Notes: generated by a model from the sequence alone, not told the origin. A stretch of 64,000 nucleotides of DNA from Bradyrhizobium elkanii USDA 76 (GCF_023278185.1 NZ_CP066356.1:6316001-6380000), one strand, 5' to 3'; shown: positions 35,497-46,164, counted from the first letter of the stretch. Made by a program: numbers and translations.

Positions 35497-36999
35497 ATGA
35501 ACGGGCTTTTGCCAAAGCCGAAGGCGGTGCCGACCAAACGGCTCCTTGCGCTCGGGATCGGCCTCGTTCTCTGCTTTTCGGCGATCTGCGCATCCATTCT
35601 CTGGGAAATGGCGAGCAAGGACTATCGGCATGCGAAGGAAGGTGCGACCAACCTCGTCGCCTCCATCGCCAGCGAGATCGACCGCAACATCGACCTCTAC
35701 GACCTCTCGCTCCAGGCGGTCGCCGACGGCGTCAAGCTGCCGGAGCTCGGCAAGATCAGCCCGGAGCTTCGCCAGGTCGTGCTGTTCGACCGCGCCGCCA
35801 CAGCCAAGGATCTCGGCTCGATCCTCGTGCTGAATGCGGCGGGGGACGTCACGCTCGATTCCAGGACCTTGACGCCGCGGACCGCAAATTTCGCCGATCG
35901 AGACTTCTTCCGGGCGCATCAGACGCGAGCGGACAGCGGACTGTTCATCAGTGCTCCGTGGATTACTTCGGATGGCGAATATCTGATCAGCCTCAGCCGC
36001 CGCATCAACAATGACGACGGCTCCTTTGCCGGCGTGGTCGCGGGCAGCATGCGGCTCAGCTATTTCCACAATCTGTTTCGCAAGCTGAACTTCGGCTTCG
36101 GCGACAGCATGGCGCTGTTCAACAGCGATGGCGTCATACTGATGCGCGCCCCGTTCGACATCAGCAAGATCGGGCAAAGCATCAAGGACTCTCTGGTCTT
36201 CAAGCAGTTTCCGGCACGACAATCCGGCTCCTACATCACGAAATCGATCGTCGACCATGTCAGCCGGCTCTATGTTTTCCAGGCAGTCGGCCACAATCGC
36301 CTGCTCATCGCCGAGGGTCTCGCGCTCGACGGCATCTATGCCGACTGGTGGCAACAGCTCTGGCTGATCGGCAGCGTGGTTGCAGCGCTCTGCGGCTTCT
36401 CGATCGTCCTGATGTTCTACCTGGTGGCCGCTCTCAAGCGGCGGGCCGCCGCGGAAGACCGGCTCGCGCACCTCGCGAGCACGGATGCACTGACAGGCCT
36501 CGCCAACCGCCGTCGCCTCGACGATACCCTTGACGTCGAATGGCGCCGTGGCATGCGCGCAAAGGCGCCGGTGTCGCTTCTGATGATCGACGTCGATCAT
36601 TTCAAGATCTACAACGACACGTACGGGCATCAGGCCGGCGACGCCGTGCTCACCACCGTGGGACGGTGCATCGCAAGCAGCGCCAAGCGTGCAACCGATC
36701 TCGGTGCCCGCTATGGCGGCGAGGAATTTTCGGTGTTGCTGCCGGGCATCGGCAAGACGGGCGCCCTGGAAATTGCCGAACGGATTCGCGCGAAGCTGGC
36801 GGCTGCGCGGGAATCCGAGCCTGAGTTGCCGACTGTCAGCATCGGATTGTCCTGCCTCGTCCCGGACCACGAGCGCACGTCGCGCGATCTGCTCAAGGCC
36901 GCAGACCTCGCGCTCTATCAAGCCAAGCGTGAAGGCCGCGACCGCGTCATCGTCAGCCCGATCGGGTGGGACAAATCGGGCAAGCGGCACGTCGCCTGA
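35497..36999 (+). CDS. Membrane-bound diguanylate cyclase with extracytoplasmic sensor
   Basis: The 500-residue protein has a first transmembrane helix (about 14-36), a periplasmic PDC/Cache-like domain (about 37-280; SLQAVADGVKLPE and ISLSRRINNDDGSFAGVVAGSM), a second helix (about 288-310) and a GGDEF domain whose active site is GGEEF at residues 407-411. A product-inhibition site RxxD is present at Arg398-Asp401, five residues upstream, so c-di-GMP feedback is expected. It makes c-di-GMP in response to an unknown periplasmic signal. It is converging with the transglutaminase operon. Confidence 0.9.
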   Translation: MNGLLPKPKAVPTKRLLALGIGLVLCFSAICASILWEMASKDYRHAKEGATNLVASIASEIDRNIDLYDLSLQAVADGVKLPELGKISPELRQVVLFDRAATAKDLGSILVLNAAGDVTLDSRTLTPRTANFADRDFFRAHQTRADSGLFISAPWITSDGEYLISLSRRINNDDGSFAGVVAGSMRLSYFHNLFRKLNFGFGDSMALFNSDGVILMRAPFDISKIGQSIKDSLVFKQFPARQSGSYITKSIVDHVSRLYVFQAVGHNRLLIAEGLALDGIYADWWQQLWLIGSVVAALCGFSIVLMFYLVAALKRRAAAEDRLAHLASTDALTGLANRRRLDDTLDVEWRRGMRAKAPVSLLMIDVDHFKIYNDTYGHQAGDAVLTTVGRCIASSAKRATDLGARYGGEEFSVLLPGIGKTGALEIAERIRAKLAAARESEPELPTVSIGLSCLVPDHERTSRDLLKAADLALYQAKREGRDRVIVSPIGWDKSGKRHVA

Positions 37000-37046
37000 T
37001 CGCGGCCGCATTGGCGCGGTCGAGCGCGCCGCACGCCCATCCCGGC

Positions 37047-37925
37047 TCACTCCACCGGCAGCACGTCAACCGCAACGGCGAGCTTTTGCTTGCGCGCGCC
37101 GACGATGACCCCGTCGACCGGCGAGACGTCGGCAAAGTCGCGGCCGATGGCGAGAATGATGTGGTCGCTCCCGACCATCAGATCGTTGGTCGGGTCGAAC
37201 CCGACCCAGCCGAGCGCGCTGCCGCACCAGACCGAGACCCAGGCATGGGTGGCGTCCGCGCCCTGCAGCCGCGGCTGGCCCGGCGGCGGAATGGTGCGCA
37301 GATAGCCGCTGACATAGGCTGCAGGCAGGCCGAGGCCGCGCAGCCCTGCGATCATCACATGGGCAAAGTCCTGGCACACGCCATGGCGCTTCTCGAACAC
37401 GTCGCGAAGCGGTGTCGAGATCACGGTTGCCTTGGGATCGTATTTGAAGTCGTCGCGGATGCGGCGCATCAGGTCGGCCGCCCCAGTAAGGATGCCGCCA
37501 CCAGGCAAAAAGCTCGCAGAAGCGTAGGCCGTCACCGGCCTCAGCACCGGCACCAGCGCGCTGGCAAAGACGTAACCGACCGGCGAGGCCGCATCGAGGC
37601 TCAACGCCTCGAACGCATCGTCGCGCACGCTCTTCCAGGGCGGGCTGGCGGCGTCGCGCGCCGGCGGCTGCCGCGCCACCGAGACCCGCGAGCGGGCATC
37701 GATGCGCAGACTGCGATGCGCGGTCTCGATCAGGACGCTTTCGGTCAGCGTGCCGAAGAAGTCGCGCCGCGCGGTGCGCTCCGCCGGCCTCGGACGGATC
37801 TCGACCGAATGCGAGATCAGCTGCTGCCCGTCGCCGCTGATCGGCTCCAGCCGCAGCGAGCACCGCGCAAAGCTGACCTGGGTCTCGTAGCTATAGGTCG
37901 TGACGTGACGGATGTCGTAGATCAC
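37047..37925 (-). CDS. Transglutaminase-like cysteine peptidase-fold protein
   Basis: The 292-residue protein has an N-terminal beta-rich domain (IYDIRHVTTYSYE, typical of bacterial transglutaminase-like proteins) and a core with the catalytic triad Cys184 (GVCQDFAH), His227 (ATHAWV) and Asp244 (GFDPTND). It may act as a peptidase, amidase or transglutaminase. Its start overlaps the ATP-grasp/alpha-E stop by ATGA. It is the third gene of the peptide-modification type operon. Confidence 0.88.
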   Translation of the reverse strand: MIYDIRHVTTYSYETQVSFARCSLRLEPISGDGQQLISHSVEIRPRPAERTARRDFFGTLTESVLIETAHRSLRIDARSRVSVARQPPARDAASPPWKSVRDDAFEALSLDAASPVGYVFASALVPVLRPVTAYASASFLPGGGILTGAADLMRRIRDDFKYDPKATVISTPLRDVFEKRHGVCQDFAHVMIAGLRGLGLPAAYVSGYLRTIPPPGQPRLQGADATHAWVSVWCGSALGWVGFDPTNDLMVGSDHIILAIGRDFADVSPVDGVIVGARKQKLAVAVDVLPVE

Positions 37926-40465
37926 GCCAGCCCCGTGAGCTTCTCCGGCCGGCTGGCGTTCGGTCCGTGCGGGAAATAATGCAGCCCGATCGCGTCGGCG
38001 AGGTTGAGCAGATCCTGCTCCAGCGCGAACAGCGTCTTGACGTCGAGGCTCGAGGCTTCGGCCGTTGTGAGCATCGCCTCGACCGCGACGGCAAGCCGCT
38101 GCGGTCGCTCGATCAGGCCGTGCTCCTTCAGGCTCGGCAGCGCGGCGATATGCTCGTTCAGCGCCGCGACCTGGAATGCGACCGAGCGCGGATTGTAGGG
38201 GTCGAGCACCGCCAGATCGCGCACCGGTGCGAGCAGCGGCTGCACCAGATAGCGCGAGCGATAAGTGATCTGGCAGTCGACCAGCGTGAGCAGAACGTCG
38301 AGGTCCTCGTCACCGGCTTCGTCATAGGCGAACTGACGGGCAAAGCGCGTGGTGTTGACAGCGCGCTCGGCGCGGCGGCCCATCTCGAGGAAACGCCAGC
38401 CGGCGGCGCGGTTCATGTTTTCCTGCGCGAGGCCGGCGAAGCTTGCGAGCTCCTGCAGGGTCAGTTCGGCGGCGCTGACGACGCCGTCGTCGTCATGAAC
38501 CTCGATGGCGAGCCGGTCGGCCATCTCGGTGATGACCTGCCAGGCGTCCGGCGACAGCCGCTCGCGGAGCGAAGTCGCCGTGCGCTGCGCGGATCGCACC
38601 AGCGATAGCGCCGAGCCGAATTTCTCCTCGCTCTGCAGCGCCTCGAGCGCGACCCTGGCGAGATTGGCGCGCGCGGTCTGCGAGGCGGCGCCCCAGGCAA
38701 CCAGCATGCGCTGGATGCGCTCGGCCGAATGCATCGCCGGCGCCGAGCCGTTCGAATTCGCCCGCGCAGGATCGCGCAGCGGCGTGCACAGCGCGCGGAT
38801 CAGCCGGATGGTGGCCTCGGCGCGCTCCAGATACCGGCCGAGCCAGAACAGATTGTCGGCGGCACGGCTCGGCAGCACGCCCGCGATGCGGCGGATGCGG
38901 ACGGTGTCGCCCGCCGGCAGCAAGGTTGAAGTCGCAACGGCCCTGTCGGAGACCACCCAGACGTCGGCGGACACCGCGCCATCGCCCATCGACACCGCGC
39001 GCGCATCGGCCCGATCGGCAATCCGGCAGAAGCCGCCGGGCAGCACCGTCCAGCCGTTCGGCGTCGCCGCCGCGAACACCCGCAACACGAATGGACGCGG
39101 CGCGATGCGGCCGTTCTCCCATACCGGCGTGGTCGACAGCCGCACCAGCTCCTGGCCGACATAGTCGATGCCGCGATGGCTGATCGCATCCTTCAGGCGG
39201 TCGCGGTCGGCCGTCGACAATTCGCCCGGGAGCACCGGTCCGTTGCCGGGAAAATCCGCAACACCGCGGCCATAGGCGCCTTCGATCGCGAAGTCGTCGA
39301 GCCGCGACAGCACATGCTCGCGCGCGGATTTCTGGCCGCACCACCAGGTCGCGATGTGCGGCATCATCAGGTCTTCAGAGAGCAGGCGCCGGCAGAGATT
39401 GGGCAGGAAGCCGAGCAGTGCTCTCGCCTCCATCACGCCCGAACCCGGCATGTTGGCGACCACGACGCCGCCCTTGCGCAGCACCTCGACGAGCCCGGGC
39501 ACGCCGAGATAGGAGGACGCGTCGAGCTCGAGCGGATCGAGCATGTTGGAATCGACCCGGCGCAGCAGCACGTCGAGCCGCTTCAATCCGGCAACGGTGC
39601 GGATGTGGACGCGGTCGCCGGAGACCGCGAGATCGTCACCCTCGACCAGGAGGAAACCGAGATAGCGCGCCAGCGTAGCGTGCTCGAAATAGGTCTCGCT
39701 GAACGCACCGGGCGTCAACAGGCCGATCCGCGGCTCGTCGCGGTCAGCGCTGGCGCGCAACGAATCGCGGAACGCCTCGAAGAACGGCGCGACGCGCTCG
39801 ACATTCATCGACTTGTAGAGATTGGAAAAGGCGCGCGACAGCACCAAGCGGTTTTCCAGCGCATAGCCCGCGCCCGACGGCGCCTGCGTGCGATCGCCGA
39901 GCACCCACCAGCGGCCGTCGGGCCCGCGGCCGATGTCGGCGGCATAAAGATGCAGATAGCGGCCGCCCGGCGGCTTGATGCCGCTGACCCCGCGCAGATA
40001 CTCGCTGCTGCCGGCGATCGCAGCGGCAGGGATCGCGCCGTCGGCAACGAGACGGCCCTCGCCGTACAGATCGGCCAGCACCATTTCCAGCAGCTGCGCA
40101 CGTTGCGCGACACCAGCGGCAAGCTGCCGCCAGTCCGCCGCATCGATGATCAGCGGCAGATGGCTGAGCGGCCAGATCCGGTCCGACGTATCGCCGGGCG
40201 CACGATAGGTGACCCCGGCCTCATGCAGATGGCGGTCGGCGGAGGCGAAGCGGCGCTCGATATCGGCCGGCGACAGCGCGGCAAAGGCGTCGAAGAAGCG
40301 CGCCCAGGCCGGCCGCGGCGCGCCGTTCTCGGCGATATATTCGTCGGGAATGCCGGGCAGCCGGACATAGTCGCGGGTCCACTGCGCCATCCGGCGCTGA
40401 CCGGGACGGGCCCTGCTCTCCTGACTGCTGCCTTGACTATTGCCTTGGCCACCCGATGCGGTCAT
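37922..40465 (-). CDS. Circularly permuted ATP-grasp / alpha-E fusion protein
   Basis: The 847-residue protein fuses a circularly permuted ATP-grasp domain (DUF404/DUF407, about residues 80-480, with GVSGIKPPGGRYLHLYAADIGRGP cut here into segments GVSGIKPPGG and DIGRGPDGRW, and LLTPGAFSETYFEHATLA) to a helical alpha-E domain (DUF403, about 520-830; RRIAGVLPSRAADNLFWLGRYLERAE as NLFWLGRYLERAE). These families were proposed from genome context to ligate amino acids or peptides together with transglutaminase-like partners; no product is known. In many genomes the two parts are separate genes, so this is a fusion. Start at the ATG at 40465 with a GGGGAAGTGGA leader. Confidence 0.85.
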   Translation of the reverse strand: MTASGGQGNSQGSSQESRARPGQRRMAQWTRDYVRLPGIPDEYIAENGAPRPAWARFFDAFAALSPADIERRFASADRHLHEAGVTYRAPGDTSDRIWPLSHLPLIIDAADWRQLAAGVAQRAQLLEMVLADLYGEGRLVADGAIPAAAIAGSSEYLRGVSGIKPPGGRYLHLYAADIGRGPDGRWWVLGDRTQAPSGAGYALENRLVLSRAFSNLYKSMNVERVAPFFEAFRDSLRASADRDEPRIGLLTPGAFSETYFEHATLARYLGFLLVEGDDLAVSGDRVHIRTVAGLKRLDVLLRRVDSNMLDPLELDASSYLGVPGLVEVLRKGGVVVANMPGSGVMEARALLGFLPNLCRRLLSEDLMMPHIATWWCGQKSAREHVLSRLDDFAIEGAYGRGVADFPGNGPVLPGELSTADRDRLKDAISHRGIDYVGQELVRLSTTPVWENGRIAPRPFVLRVFAAATPNGWTVLPGGFCRIADRADARAVSMGDGAVSADVWVVSDRAVATSTLLPAGDTVRIRRIAGVLPSRAADNLFWLGRYLERAEATIRLIRALCTPLRDPARANSNGSAPAMHSAERIQRMLVAWGAASQTARANLARVALEALQSEEKFGSALSLVRSAQRTATSLRERLSPDAWQVITEMADRLAIEVHDDDGVVSAAELTLQELASFAGLAQENMNRAAGWRFLEMGRRAERAVNTTRFARQFAYDEAGDEDLDVLLTLVDCQITYRSRYLVQPLLAPVRDLAVLDPYNPRSVAFQVAALNEHIAALPSLKEHGLIERPQRLAVAVEAMLTTAEASSLDVKTLFALEQDLLNLADAIGLHYFPHGPNASRPEKLTGLA

Positions 40466-40485
40466 TCCACTTCCCCTTGACACAA

Positions 40486-43400
40486 TTAGTGCAGGAGCGG
40501 CGTCCGCAAGTCGAGGGTCAAGGGAAACTCAATTGTGCGTTCCTCGGGCGGCGTCTCGATCTTGCCAGGGGTGTGGCCATGCTCCTGGAAGCGCGCCAGC
40601 CGCCGCGCCTCGGCCTCGTAGGAATTGACCGGCTTGGTCTCGTAGTTGCGGCCGCCGGGATGCGCGACATGATAGACGCAGCCGCCGAGCGAGCGGCCGT
40701 TCCAGGTATCAATCAAGTCAAACGTCAGCGGCGCATGCACGGGAATGGTCGGATGCAGGCCGGAGGCCGGCTGCCAGGCCTTGAAGCGGACGCCGGCGAC
40801 CGCCTCGCCGGCGCGGCCGGTCTCGGTCATCGGCATCCGCCTGCCATTGCAGGTGATGACGTGGCGCCCCTCGACGAATCCCGTGGCCTTCACCTGCAAG
40901 CGCTCGACCGAGGAATCGACGTAGCGCACGGTGCCGCCCGAGGTGCCCTCCTCGCCGAGCACATGCCAGGGTTCGAGCGCCTGCCGCAGCTCGAGGCCGA
41001 CGCCGCCATGATGGACGCGGCCGAAGGCGGGGAAACGGAATTCGAGCTGCGCCCGATACCATTCCGGCTCGACGTCGTAGCCGAACTGCTTGAGCTCGGC
41101 GAGCACGCCGAGGAAATCCTCCCAGAGGAAATGCGGCAGCATGAAACGGTCATGCAGTGCGGTGCCCCAGCGCACGAAGTTGCCTTGCTGCGGCTCGCGC
41201 CACAGCTTTGCGATCAGGGTACGGATCAAGAGCTGCTGCGCGAGCGACATCCGCGGATCGGGCGGCATTTCGAGCGCGCGGAATTCGACGAGGCCAAGCC
41301 GGCCGGTCGGACCGTCGGGCGAGTAGAGCTTGTCGATGCAAATTTCGGCACGATGGGTGTTGCCGGTGATGTCGACCAGGATGTGCCGGAACAGGCGATC
41401 GACCAGCCACAGCGGCGCCTCCATGCCCGGCGGCGGCACATGCGACAACGCGATCTCCAGCTCATAGAGCCCGTCATGCCGCGCCTCGTCGATGCGCGGC
41501 GCCTGGCTGGTCGGACCGATGAACATGCCGGAGAACAGATAGGACAGCGACGGATGCCGCTGCCAATACAGCACGAGGCTCTTCAGCAGATCCGGCCGGC
41601 GCAGGAACGGTGAGTCCTCCGGCTTGCTGCCGCCGACTACGATGTGGTTGCCGCCGCCGGTGCCGGTGTGGCGGCCGTCGATCAGGAAACGGTTGGCCCC
41701 TAACCGCGTCTTCGCGGAGTCCTCATAGAGGCCAAGCGTGATGTCGACGGCCTCGCGCCAGCTTTGGGCTGGCTGCACGTTGATCTCGATCACGCCCGGA
41801 TCGGGCGTCACCTTGATCACCTCGATGCGCGGATCGAACGGGGGCGCGTAGCCCTCGACGTGCACCCGCAGCTGCAGCTCCTCGGCAGCGGCTTCGATCG
41901 CTGCGATCAGGTCGAGATAATCCTCGACCTTCTCGACCGGCGGCATGAAAGCGCACAGCACGCCGTCGCGCACCTCGATCGACATCGCGGTGCGCACCGG
42001 CAGCGGCTCGGGAATCTCCTTCAGCGCCTGCTGCAGCTCTTCGGACAGCGCGTCGCGCGGCGCCATCGGGTCGCGCTCGACGACGTAGGGATAATCGTCC
42101 GGCGGCACATATTCGAGCGAGGCAATCGGAAGCCGCAGGCCCAGCGGCGAGTCGCCGGGCGACAGGAACAGATGGCTGCGCCGGATCTTCCAGCGCTCGC
42201 TGCGCCACCGCGCCGGCACGCGATCGCCAAGCGGCGTCCAGCGCTGGATCGGCAGCACGTAGCCTTTCGGTGTGGTCAGGCCCTCGTCGAACACCCGCGC
42301 AAGGCGCGCGCGCTCTTCCGGATCGGTCAGTTTCGAATTCGCAGGGGTCACATTGGCCGGCAGGCCGGCTTCACGCTGCAGCCAGAATGCTGGGTCCTCG
42401 TAAGCAGGGATAACATAGTCAACGCCCAGGCCAAGCTTGCTTGCGGTCGCCTCGACGAAACGCTGGGCCTCCGCGATCTCGGCCTTGCGCGAATTCTCGA
42501 TGCCGGCGATCAGCCCGGCATTCCTCCAGATCGGCTTGCCATCCTTGCGCCAGTAGAGGCCGAACGCCCAGCGCGGCAAGCTCTCGCCGGGGTACCATTT
42601 GCCCTGGCCGTAATGCAGCAACCCGCCCGGCGCGAACCGCGCCCGCAGCTTGCGGATCAATTCGTCGGCGAGCGCGCGCTTGGTCGGGCCGACCGCGGCG
42701 ACGTTCCACTCCGGCGATTCCAGATCGTCGACCGAGACGAAGGTCGGCTCGCCGCCCATGGTCAGCCGCGCGTCGTACGCCGCAAGATCGGCATCGACGA
42801 GCTCGCCGAGCCGGTCGAGCCGCGCCCAGGATTCATCGGAGAATGGTTTGGTGATGCGCGGCGCCTCGCCGATGCGCTTGACGCTCATCTCGAAGCCGAA
42901 CTCGACATTGGCAACACCTGCGGTGCCGGTCACCGGCGCGGCCGAGCGATAGTGCGGCGTGGCGCAGACCGGGATGTGTCCCTCGCCCGTCAGCATGCCG
43001 GAGGTGACGTCGAAACCGATCCAGCCCGCGCCCGGCAGATAGACCTCGGCCCAGGCGTGCAGATCGGTGAAATCGCTCTCGACCTCGCGCGGCCCTTCGA
43101 GCGGATCGATGTCCGGCCGCAGCTGAATGAGATAGCCGGAGACGAAACGCGCGGCGAGCCCGAGATGGCGCAGCGTCTGGATCAAAAGCCATGCCGAGTC
43201 GCGGCAGGAGCCGGAGCCCGCGGCAAGCGTCTCCTCCGGCGTCTGGATGCCGGCCTCCATGCGGATGACGTAGCCGATCTTCTTTTGCAGCTGCGCGTTC
43301 AGCTCGACCAGGAAGTTGACGGTGCTGTCGGCCTGGCACGGAATCTCCTTCAGGTAAGCCGCCAGCAATGGCCCGGGCTCATCGGTCTCGAAATAGGGCG

Positions 43401-43743
43401 CGAGCTCGGTCTTGAGATCGCCGGGATATTCGAACGGAAAGCTGTTGGCGTAGGGCTCGACGAAGAAGTCGAACGGATTCACCACCGTCATGTCAGCGGT
43501 GAAATCGACCTCGACCTTGAGCTCGGTGGTCTTCTCCGGAAAGACGTAGCGCGCCAGCCAGTTGCCCTGCGGGTCCTGCTGCCAGTTCACGAAGTGATTG
43601 GCGGGCGTGACCTTGAGCGAATAGCTTGTGATCGGCGTGCGCGTATGCGGCGCGGGCCGAAGCCGGATGGTCTGAGGCCCGAGATCGATCGGCCGGTCGT
43701 ATGTGTAGTGCGTGACGTGATGCAGTGCGACTGATATCGACAC
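40486..43743 (-). CDS. Transglutaminase-like / DUF2126 protein
   Basis: The 1085-residue protein starts with a beta-rich domain ([17 protein letters not shown]), then a transglutaminase core with Cys180 ([10 protein letters not shown]), His229 (DLHAWAEVY) and Asp245 (GFDVTSG). A long DUF2126 region follows (about 300-1085) with conserved [19 protein letters not shown] and [13 protein letters not shown] motifs. I chose the GTG at 43743, where family proteins begin; an ATG at 43797 would add 18 residues. DUF2126 occurs almost only with ATP-grasp/alpha-E and transglutaminase partners, as here. It is the first gene of the operon, 20 bases before the fusion gene. Confidence 0.88.
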   Translation of the reverse strand: MSISVALHHVTHYTYDRPIDLGPQTIRLRPAPHTRTPITSYSLKVTPANHFVNWQQDPQGNWLARYVFPEKTTELKVEVDFTADMTVVNPFDFFVEPYANSFPFEYPGDLKTELAPYFETDEPGPLLAAYLKEIPCQADSTVNFLVELNAQLQKKIGYVIRMEAGIQTPEETLAAGSGSCRDSAWLLIQTLRHLGLAARFVSGYLIQLRPDIDPLEGPREVESDFTDLHAWAEVYLPGAGWIGFDVTSGMLTGEGHIPVCATPHYRSAAPVTGTAGVANVEFGFEMSVKRIGEAPRITKPFSDESWARLDRLGELVDADLAAYDARLTMGGEPTFVSVDDLESPEWNVAAVGPTKRALADELIRKLRARFAPGGLLHYGQGKWYPGESLPRWAFGLYWRKDGKPIWRNAGLIAGIENSRKAEIAEAQRFVEATASKLGLGVDYVIPAYEDPAFWLQREAGLPANVTPANSKLTDPEERARLARVFDEGLTTPKGYVLPIQRWTPLGDRVPARWRSERWKIRRSHLFLSPGDSPLGLRLPIASLEYVPPDDYPYVVERDPMAPRDALSEELQQALKEIPEPLPVRTAMSIEVRDGVLCAFMPPVEKVEDYLDLIAAIEAAAEELQLRVHVEGYAPPFDPRIEVIKVTPDPGVIEINVQPAQSWREAVDITLGLYEDSAKTRLGANRFLIDGRHTGTGGGNHIVVGGSKPEDSPFLRRPDLLKSLVLYWQRHPSLSYLFSGMFIGPTSQAPRIDEARHDGLYELEIALSHVPPPGMEAPLWLVDRLFRHILVDITGNTHRAEICIDKLYSPDGPTGRLGLVEFRALEMPPDPRMSLAQQLLIRTLIAKLWREPQQGNFVRWGTALHDRFMLPHFLWEDFLGVLAELKQFGYDVEPEWYRAQLEFRFPAFGRVHHGGVGLELRQALEPWHVLGEEGTSGGTVRYVDSSVERLQVKATGFVEGRHVITCNGRRMPMTETGRAGEAVAGVRFKAWQPASGLHPTIPVHAPLTFDLIDTWNGRSLGGCVYHVAHPGGRNYETKPVNSYEAEARRLARFQEHGHTPGKIETPPEERTIEFPLTLDLRTPLLH

Positions 43744-43853
43744 GGGACCGAGGGCTCCAGCAGCTTTTTTGAGCAGAACACTGCTACCGGTCGACATCAA
43801 GCACTAACAACGGGCACGGGGTGCCCACCAGCTGGGCGACCAGCTCACGATCC

Positions 43854-43973
43854 GTAGCCCGGATGGAGCGCAGCGAAATCCGGGGTCTTCATCCGCAGCA
43901 AGAGTCCCGGATTTCGCGGAGCCTGTCATCGGGCGCGCATTTTCGCGCGACCCATTGGCTCCATCCGGGCTAC
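43854..43973. repeat. REP-like intergenic inverted repeat with an internal insert
   Basis: The left arm GTAGCCCGGATGGAGCG and the right arm CCATCCGGGCTAC are the same family as 7532-7617. The right half carries an extra GC-rich mini-hairpin (about 43930-43953). Confidence 0.7.
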
Positions 43974-43977
43974 GGGA

Positions 43978-44481
43978 CTAGCGGCCGATCGCGCCGGATA
44001 CCTGCGAGGCGAGTTGCTCGGCGAGCATGTGATAGCCCTCGGGGGTCAAATGCACACCGTCGGGCTGATGGGGGAGTCCACCCAGCATCCCATTCGGGAG
44101 CATGACTACCGCGATGCCACGGGTGCTGAGGCGACTTTGAATATCCGCTGTCCGGTCAGGGCTGCCCTTGCGTCGATCATTGCCGCCTGGCTGCAAAATA
44201 ACCGCGCGGATCCCGTTCGGGACGGCGCGGTCCAGGCGTTGCAGCATCCCTTCCGTGGTGTCACCGTTGATGCCGGCGTTCACGACACGGACATTCAATC
44301 CCTTTGCCCGCAAGATCGCTTCGAGCTGCGCGGGATAGGCCTGGTTGCGCGCTACACCCTTGCCATAGGTATTGCTCGCGCCAAGCGCCACGATGGTTGC
44401 GGCGTCAGCCGAACCGGCGCCGAGGCTCAAGGCGGCGAGAAATGCGAGGCATCCAACAATTCCCAAGGGACGCGCGCGCAT
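43978..44481 (-). CDS. SGNH/GDSL-type esterase
   Basis: The 167-residue exported protein has a signal peptide (about residues 1-28, ending GSADA) and the SGNH blocks: catalytic Ser in LGASNTYGKG (block I), Gly in NAGINGDT (block II), Asn in QPGGNDRR (block III) and the Asp/His pair in PDGVHLTPEGY (block V). It resembles TesA-like arylesterases/lysophospholipases but is shorter. Substrate unknown, acting in the periplasm. The ATG at 44481 has a GGAGG Shine-Dalgarno. Flanked by REP-like elements on both sides and transcribed alone. Confidence 0.85.
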   Translation of the reverse strand: MRARPLGIVGCLAFLAALSLGAGSADAATIVALGASNTYGKGVARNQAYPAQLEAILRAKGLNVRVVNAGINGDTTEGMLQRLDRAVPNGIRAVILQPGGNDRRKGSPDRTADIQSRLSTRGIAVVMLPNGMLGGLPHQPDGVHLTPEGYHMLAEQLASQVSGAIGR

Positions 44482-44499
44482 GCTTCCTCCGTCCAATCC

Positions 44500-44534
44500 A
44501 TAGCTCGGATGGAACGTAGCGTAGTCCGGGAAGC
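44500..44534. repeat. Half copy of the REP-like element
   Basis: The sequence from TAGCTCGGATGGAACGTAGCG onward (shown here in part: AGCTCGGATGGAACG) matches one arm of the elements at 7532 and 43854 without the opposite arm. Confidence 0.5.
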
Positions 44535-44616
44535 TACATTCGCCAACGTACTTCCCTGTCGTCGCTGCGAAAAGCAGGGACGACGGCGGAGTGAAAGGCT
44601 AGATCGTGGCTCTAAA

Positions 44617-46140
44617 CTACATCGTTGCGCCCAGCACCCACGGCGCGAATTCGGCGCCGCCGAAATCAAAGCTCTCGCTCTTGGTCGGCTGGCCCGAGGC
44701 GGTCTTGAGGATGAGGTCGAAGATGCGCTGGCCGCATTCCTGCACGCTCTCCTCGCCGTCGAGGATGGTGCCACAATTGACGTCCATGTCGTCTTCCATC
44801 CGCTTGTACATCGGCGTGTTGGTGGCGAGCTTGATCGACGGCGCGGGCTTGCAGCCGAACACACTGCCGCGGCCGGTGGTGAAGCAGACGAGGTTGGCGC
44901 CGCCGGCGACCTGCCCGGTCGCGGCGACCGGGTCGTAGCCCGGCGTGTCCATGAACACAAAACCCTTCTTGGTGACGGGCTCGGCATAGTTGAGGACGTC
45001 GACGAGATTGGTGCTGCCGGCCTTGGCCATCGCGCCGAGCGACTTCTCCAGGATGGTGGTGAGGCCGCCGGCCTTGTTGCCAGGGCTCGGATTGGCGTTC
45101 ATCTCCGCACCCTCACGCTGGGTGTACTCCTCCCACCAGCGCATCAGGCCGACCAGCTTCTCGCCGACCTCGCGGCTGACGGCGCGGCGAGTCAGAAGAT
45201 GCTCCGCGCCATAGGTCTCTGGTGTCTCCGAGAGGATCACGGTGCCGCCGTGACGGACCAAGAGATCGCTCGCCGCGCCGAGCGCCGGATTGGCGGATAC
45301 GCCGGAGTAACCATCCGAGCCGCCGCATTGCAGCGCCACGGTGAGCTCGCTCGCCGGGACCGCTTCGCGCTTGACCTTGTTGGCGTCGGCGAGCGCTTCC
45401 TTCACGAAGGCAACGCCTGCTTCCACCGTCTTGCGGGTGCCGCCGACCTCCTGGATGTCCATCGCGCGCAGCCGGCCCGCAAGCTTCTGCTCCTGCATCA
45501 GACCGCCGATCTGGTTCACCTCGCAGCCGAGGCCGAGCACGATGACGTTGGAGAAATTCACATGACGCGCATAGCCGCCGAGCGTGCGGCGGAGCAGCGC
45601 CAAGGGTTCGTCCTGGGTCATGCCGCAGCCGGTCTTGTGAGTCAGCGCGACGACGCCGTCGACGTTGGGGAAATCGGCAAGCGGATTGTCGCCGGTGAAC
45701 GGGTTCTTCTTGAACATGTCGGCCACGATGCCGGCGACATGGGCGCTGCAATTCACCGAGGTGAGGATGCCGATATAGTTGCGGGTCGCGACGCGGCCGT
45801 CAGCGCGGCGGATGCCCTCGAAGGTCGCCGGCAGATCGAAGTTCGGCACCGGCTTGACGTCGACGCCATAGGCATAGTCCTTGGCGAAATCACCCATGCC
45901 GCAGTTCTGCGTGTGCACATGCTGGCCGGGCGCGATCGCCTGGGTTGCAAAGCCGATGATCTGGCCGTAACGCCTAATCGGCTCGCCCTGCGCGATCGGC
46001 CTGATCGCGACCTTGTGGCCCGCGGGGATCCGATCGACCGTGGTGACGCCCTCGGTCACCTCAAGCCCCGGCGGCAAGCTCGCGCGCGCGATCAGGACGC
46101 TGTCGTCGGCGTGCAGGCGGATCACTTGTGCCGAGGCCAT
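44617..46140 (-). CDS. UxaA/GarD-family sugar-acid dehydratase
   Basis: The 507-residue protein has an N-terminal SAF domain (residues about 1-90) and the UxaA/GarD catalytic region with conserved NYIGILTSVNCS, THKTGCGM, LGLGCEVNQ and the metal-site GGSDGYSG segment. The family dehydrates altronate or galactarate to 2-keto-3-deoxy acids. With a downstream-type HpcH/HpaI aldolase and Ldh-family oxidoreductase in the same operon, an aldarate or related sugar acid is the likely substrate, but sulfolactate-type lyases are distant relatives. Start at 46140 with an AAGGAG Shine-Dalgarno. Confidence 0.85.
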   Translation of the reverse strand: MASAQVIRLHADDSVLIARASLPPGLEVTEGVTTVDRIPAGHKVAIRPIAQGEPIRRYGQIIGFATQAIAPGQHVHTQNCGMGDFAKDYAYGVDVKPVPNFDLPATFEGIRRADGRVATRNYIGILTSVNCSAHVAGIVADMFKKNPFTGDNPLADFPNVDGVVALTHKTGCGMTQDEPLALLRRTLGGYARHVNFSNVIVLGLGCEVNQIGGLMQEQKLAGRLRAMDIQEVGGTRKTVEAGVAFVKEALADANKVKREAVPASELTVALQCGGSDGYSGVSANPALGAASDLLVRHGGTVILSETPETYGAEHLLTRRAVSREVGEKLVGLMRWWEEYTQREGAEMNANPSPGNKAGGLTTILEKSLGAMAKAGSTNLVDVLNYAEPVTKKGFVFMDTPGYDPVAATGQVAGGANLVCFTTGRGSVFGCKPAPSIKLATNTPMYKRMEDDMDVNCGTILDGEESVQECGQRIFDLILKTASGQPTKSESFDFGGAEFAPWVLGATM

Positions 46141-46164
46141 GGGAGTTCTCCTTTGGAGTTTCTT

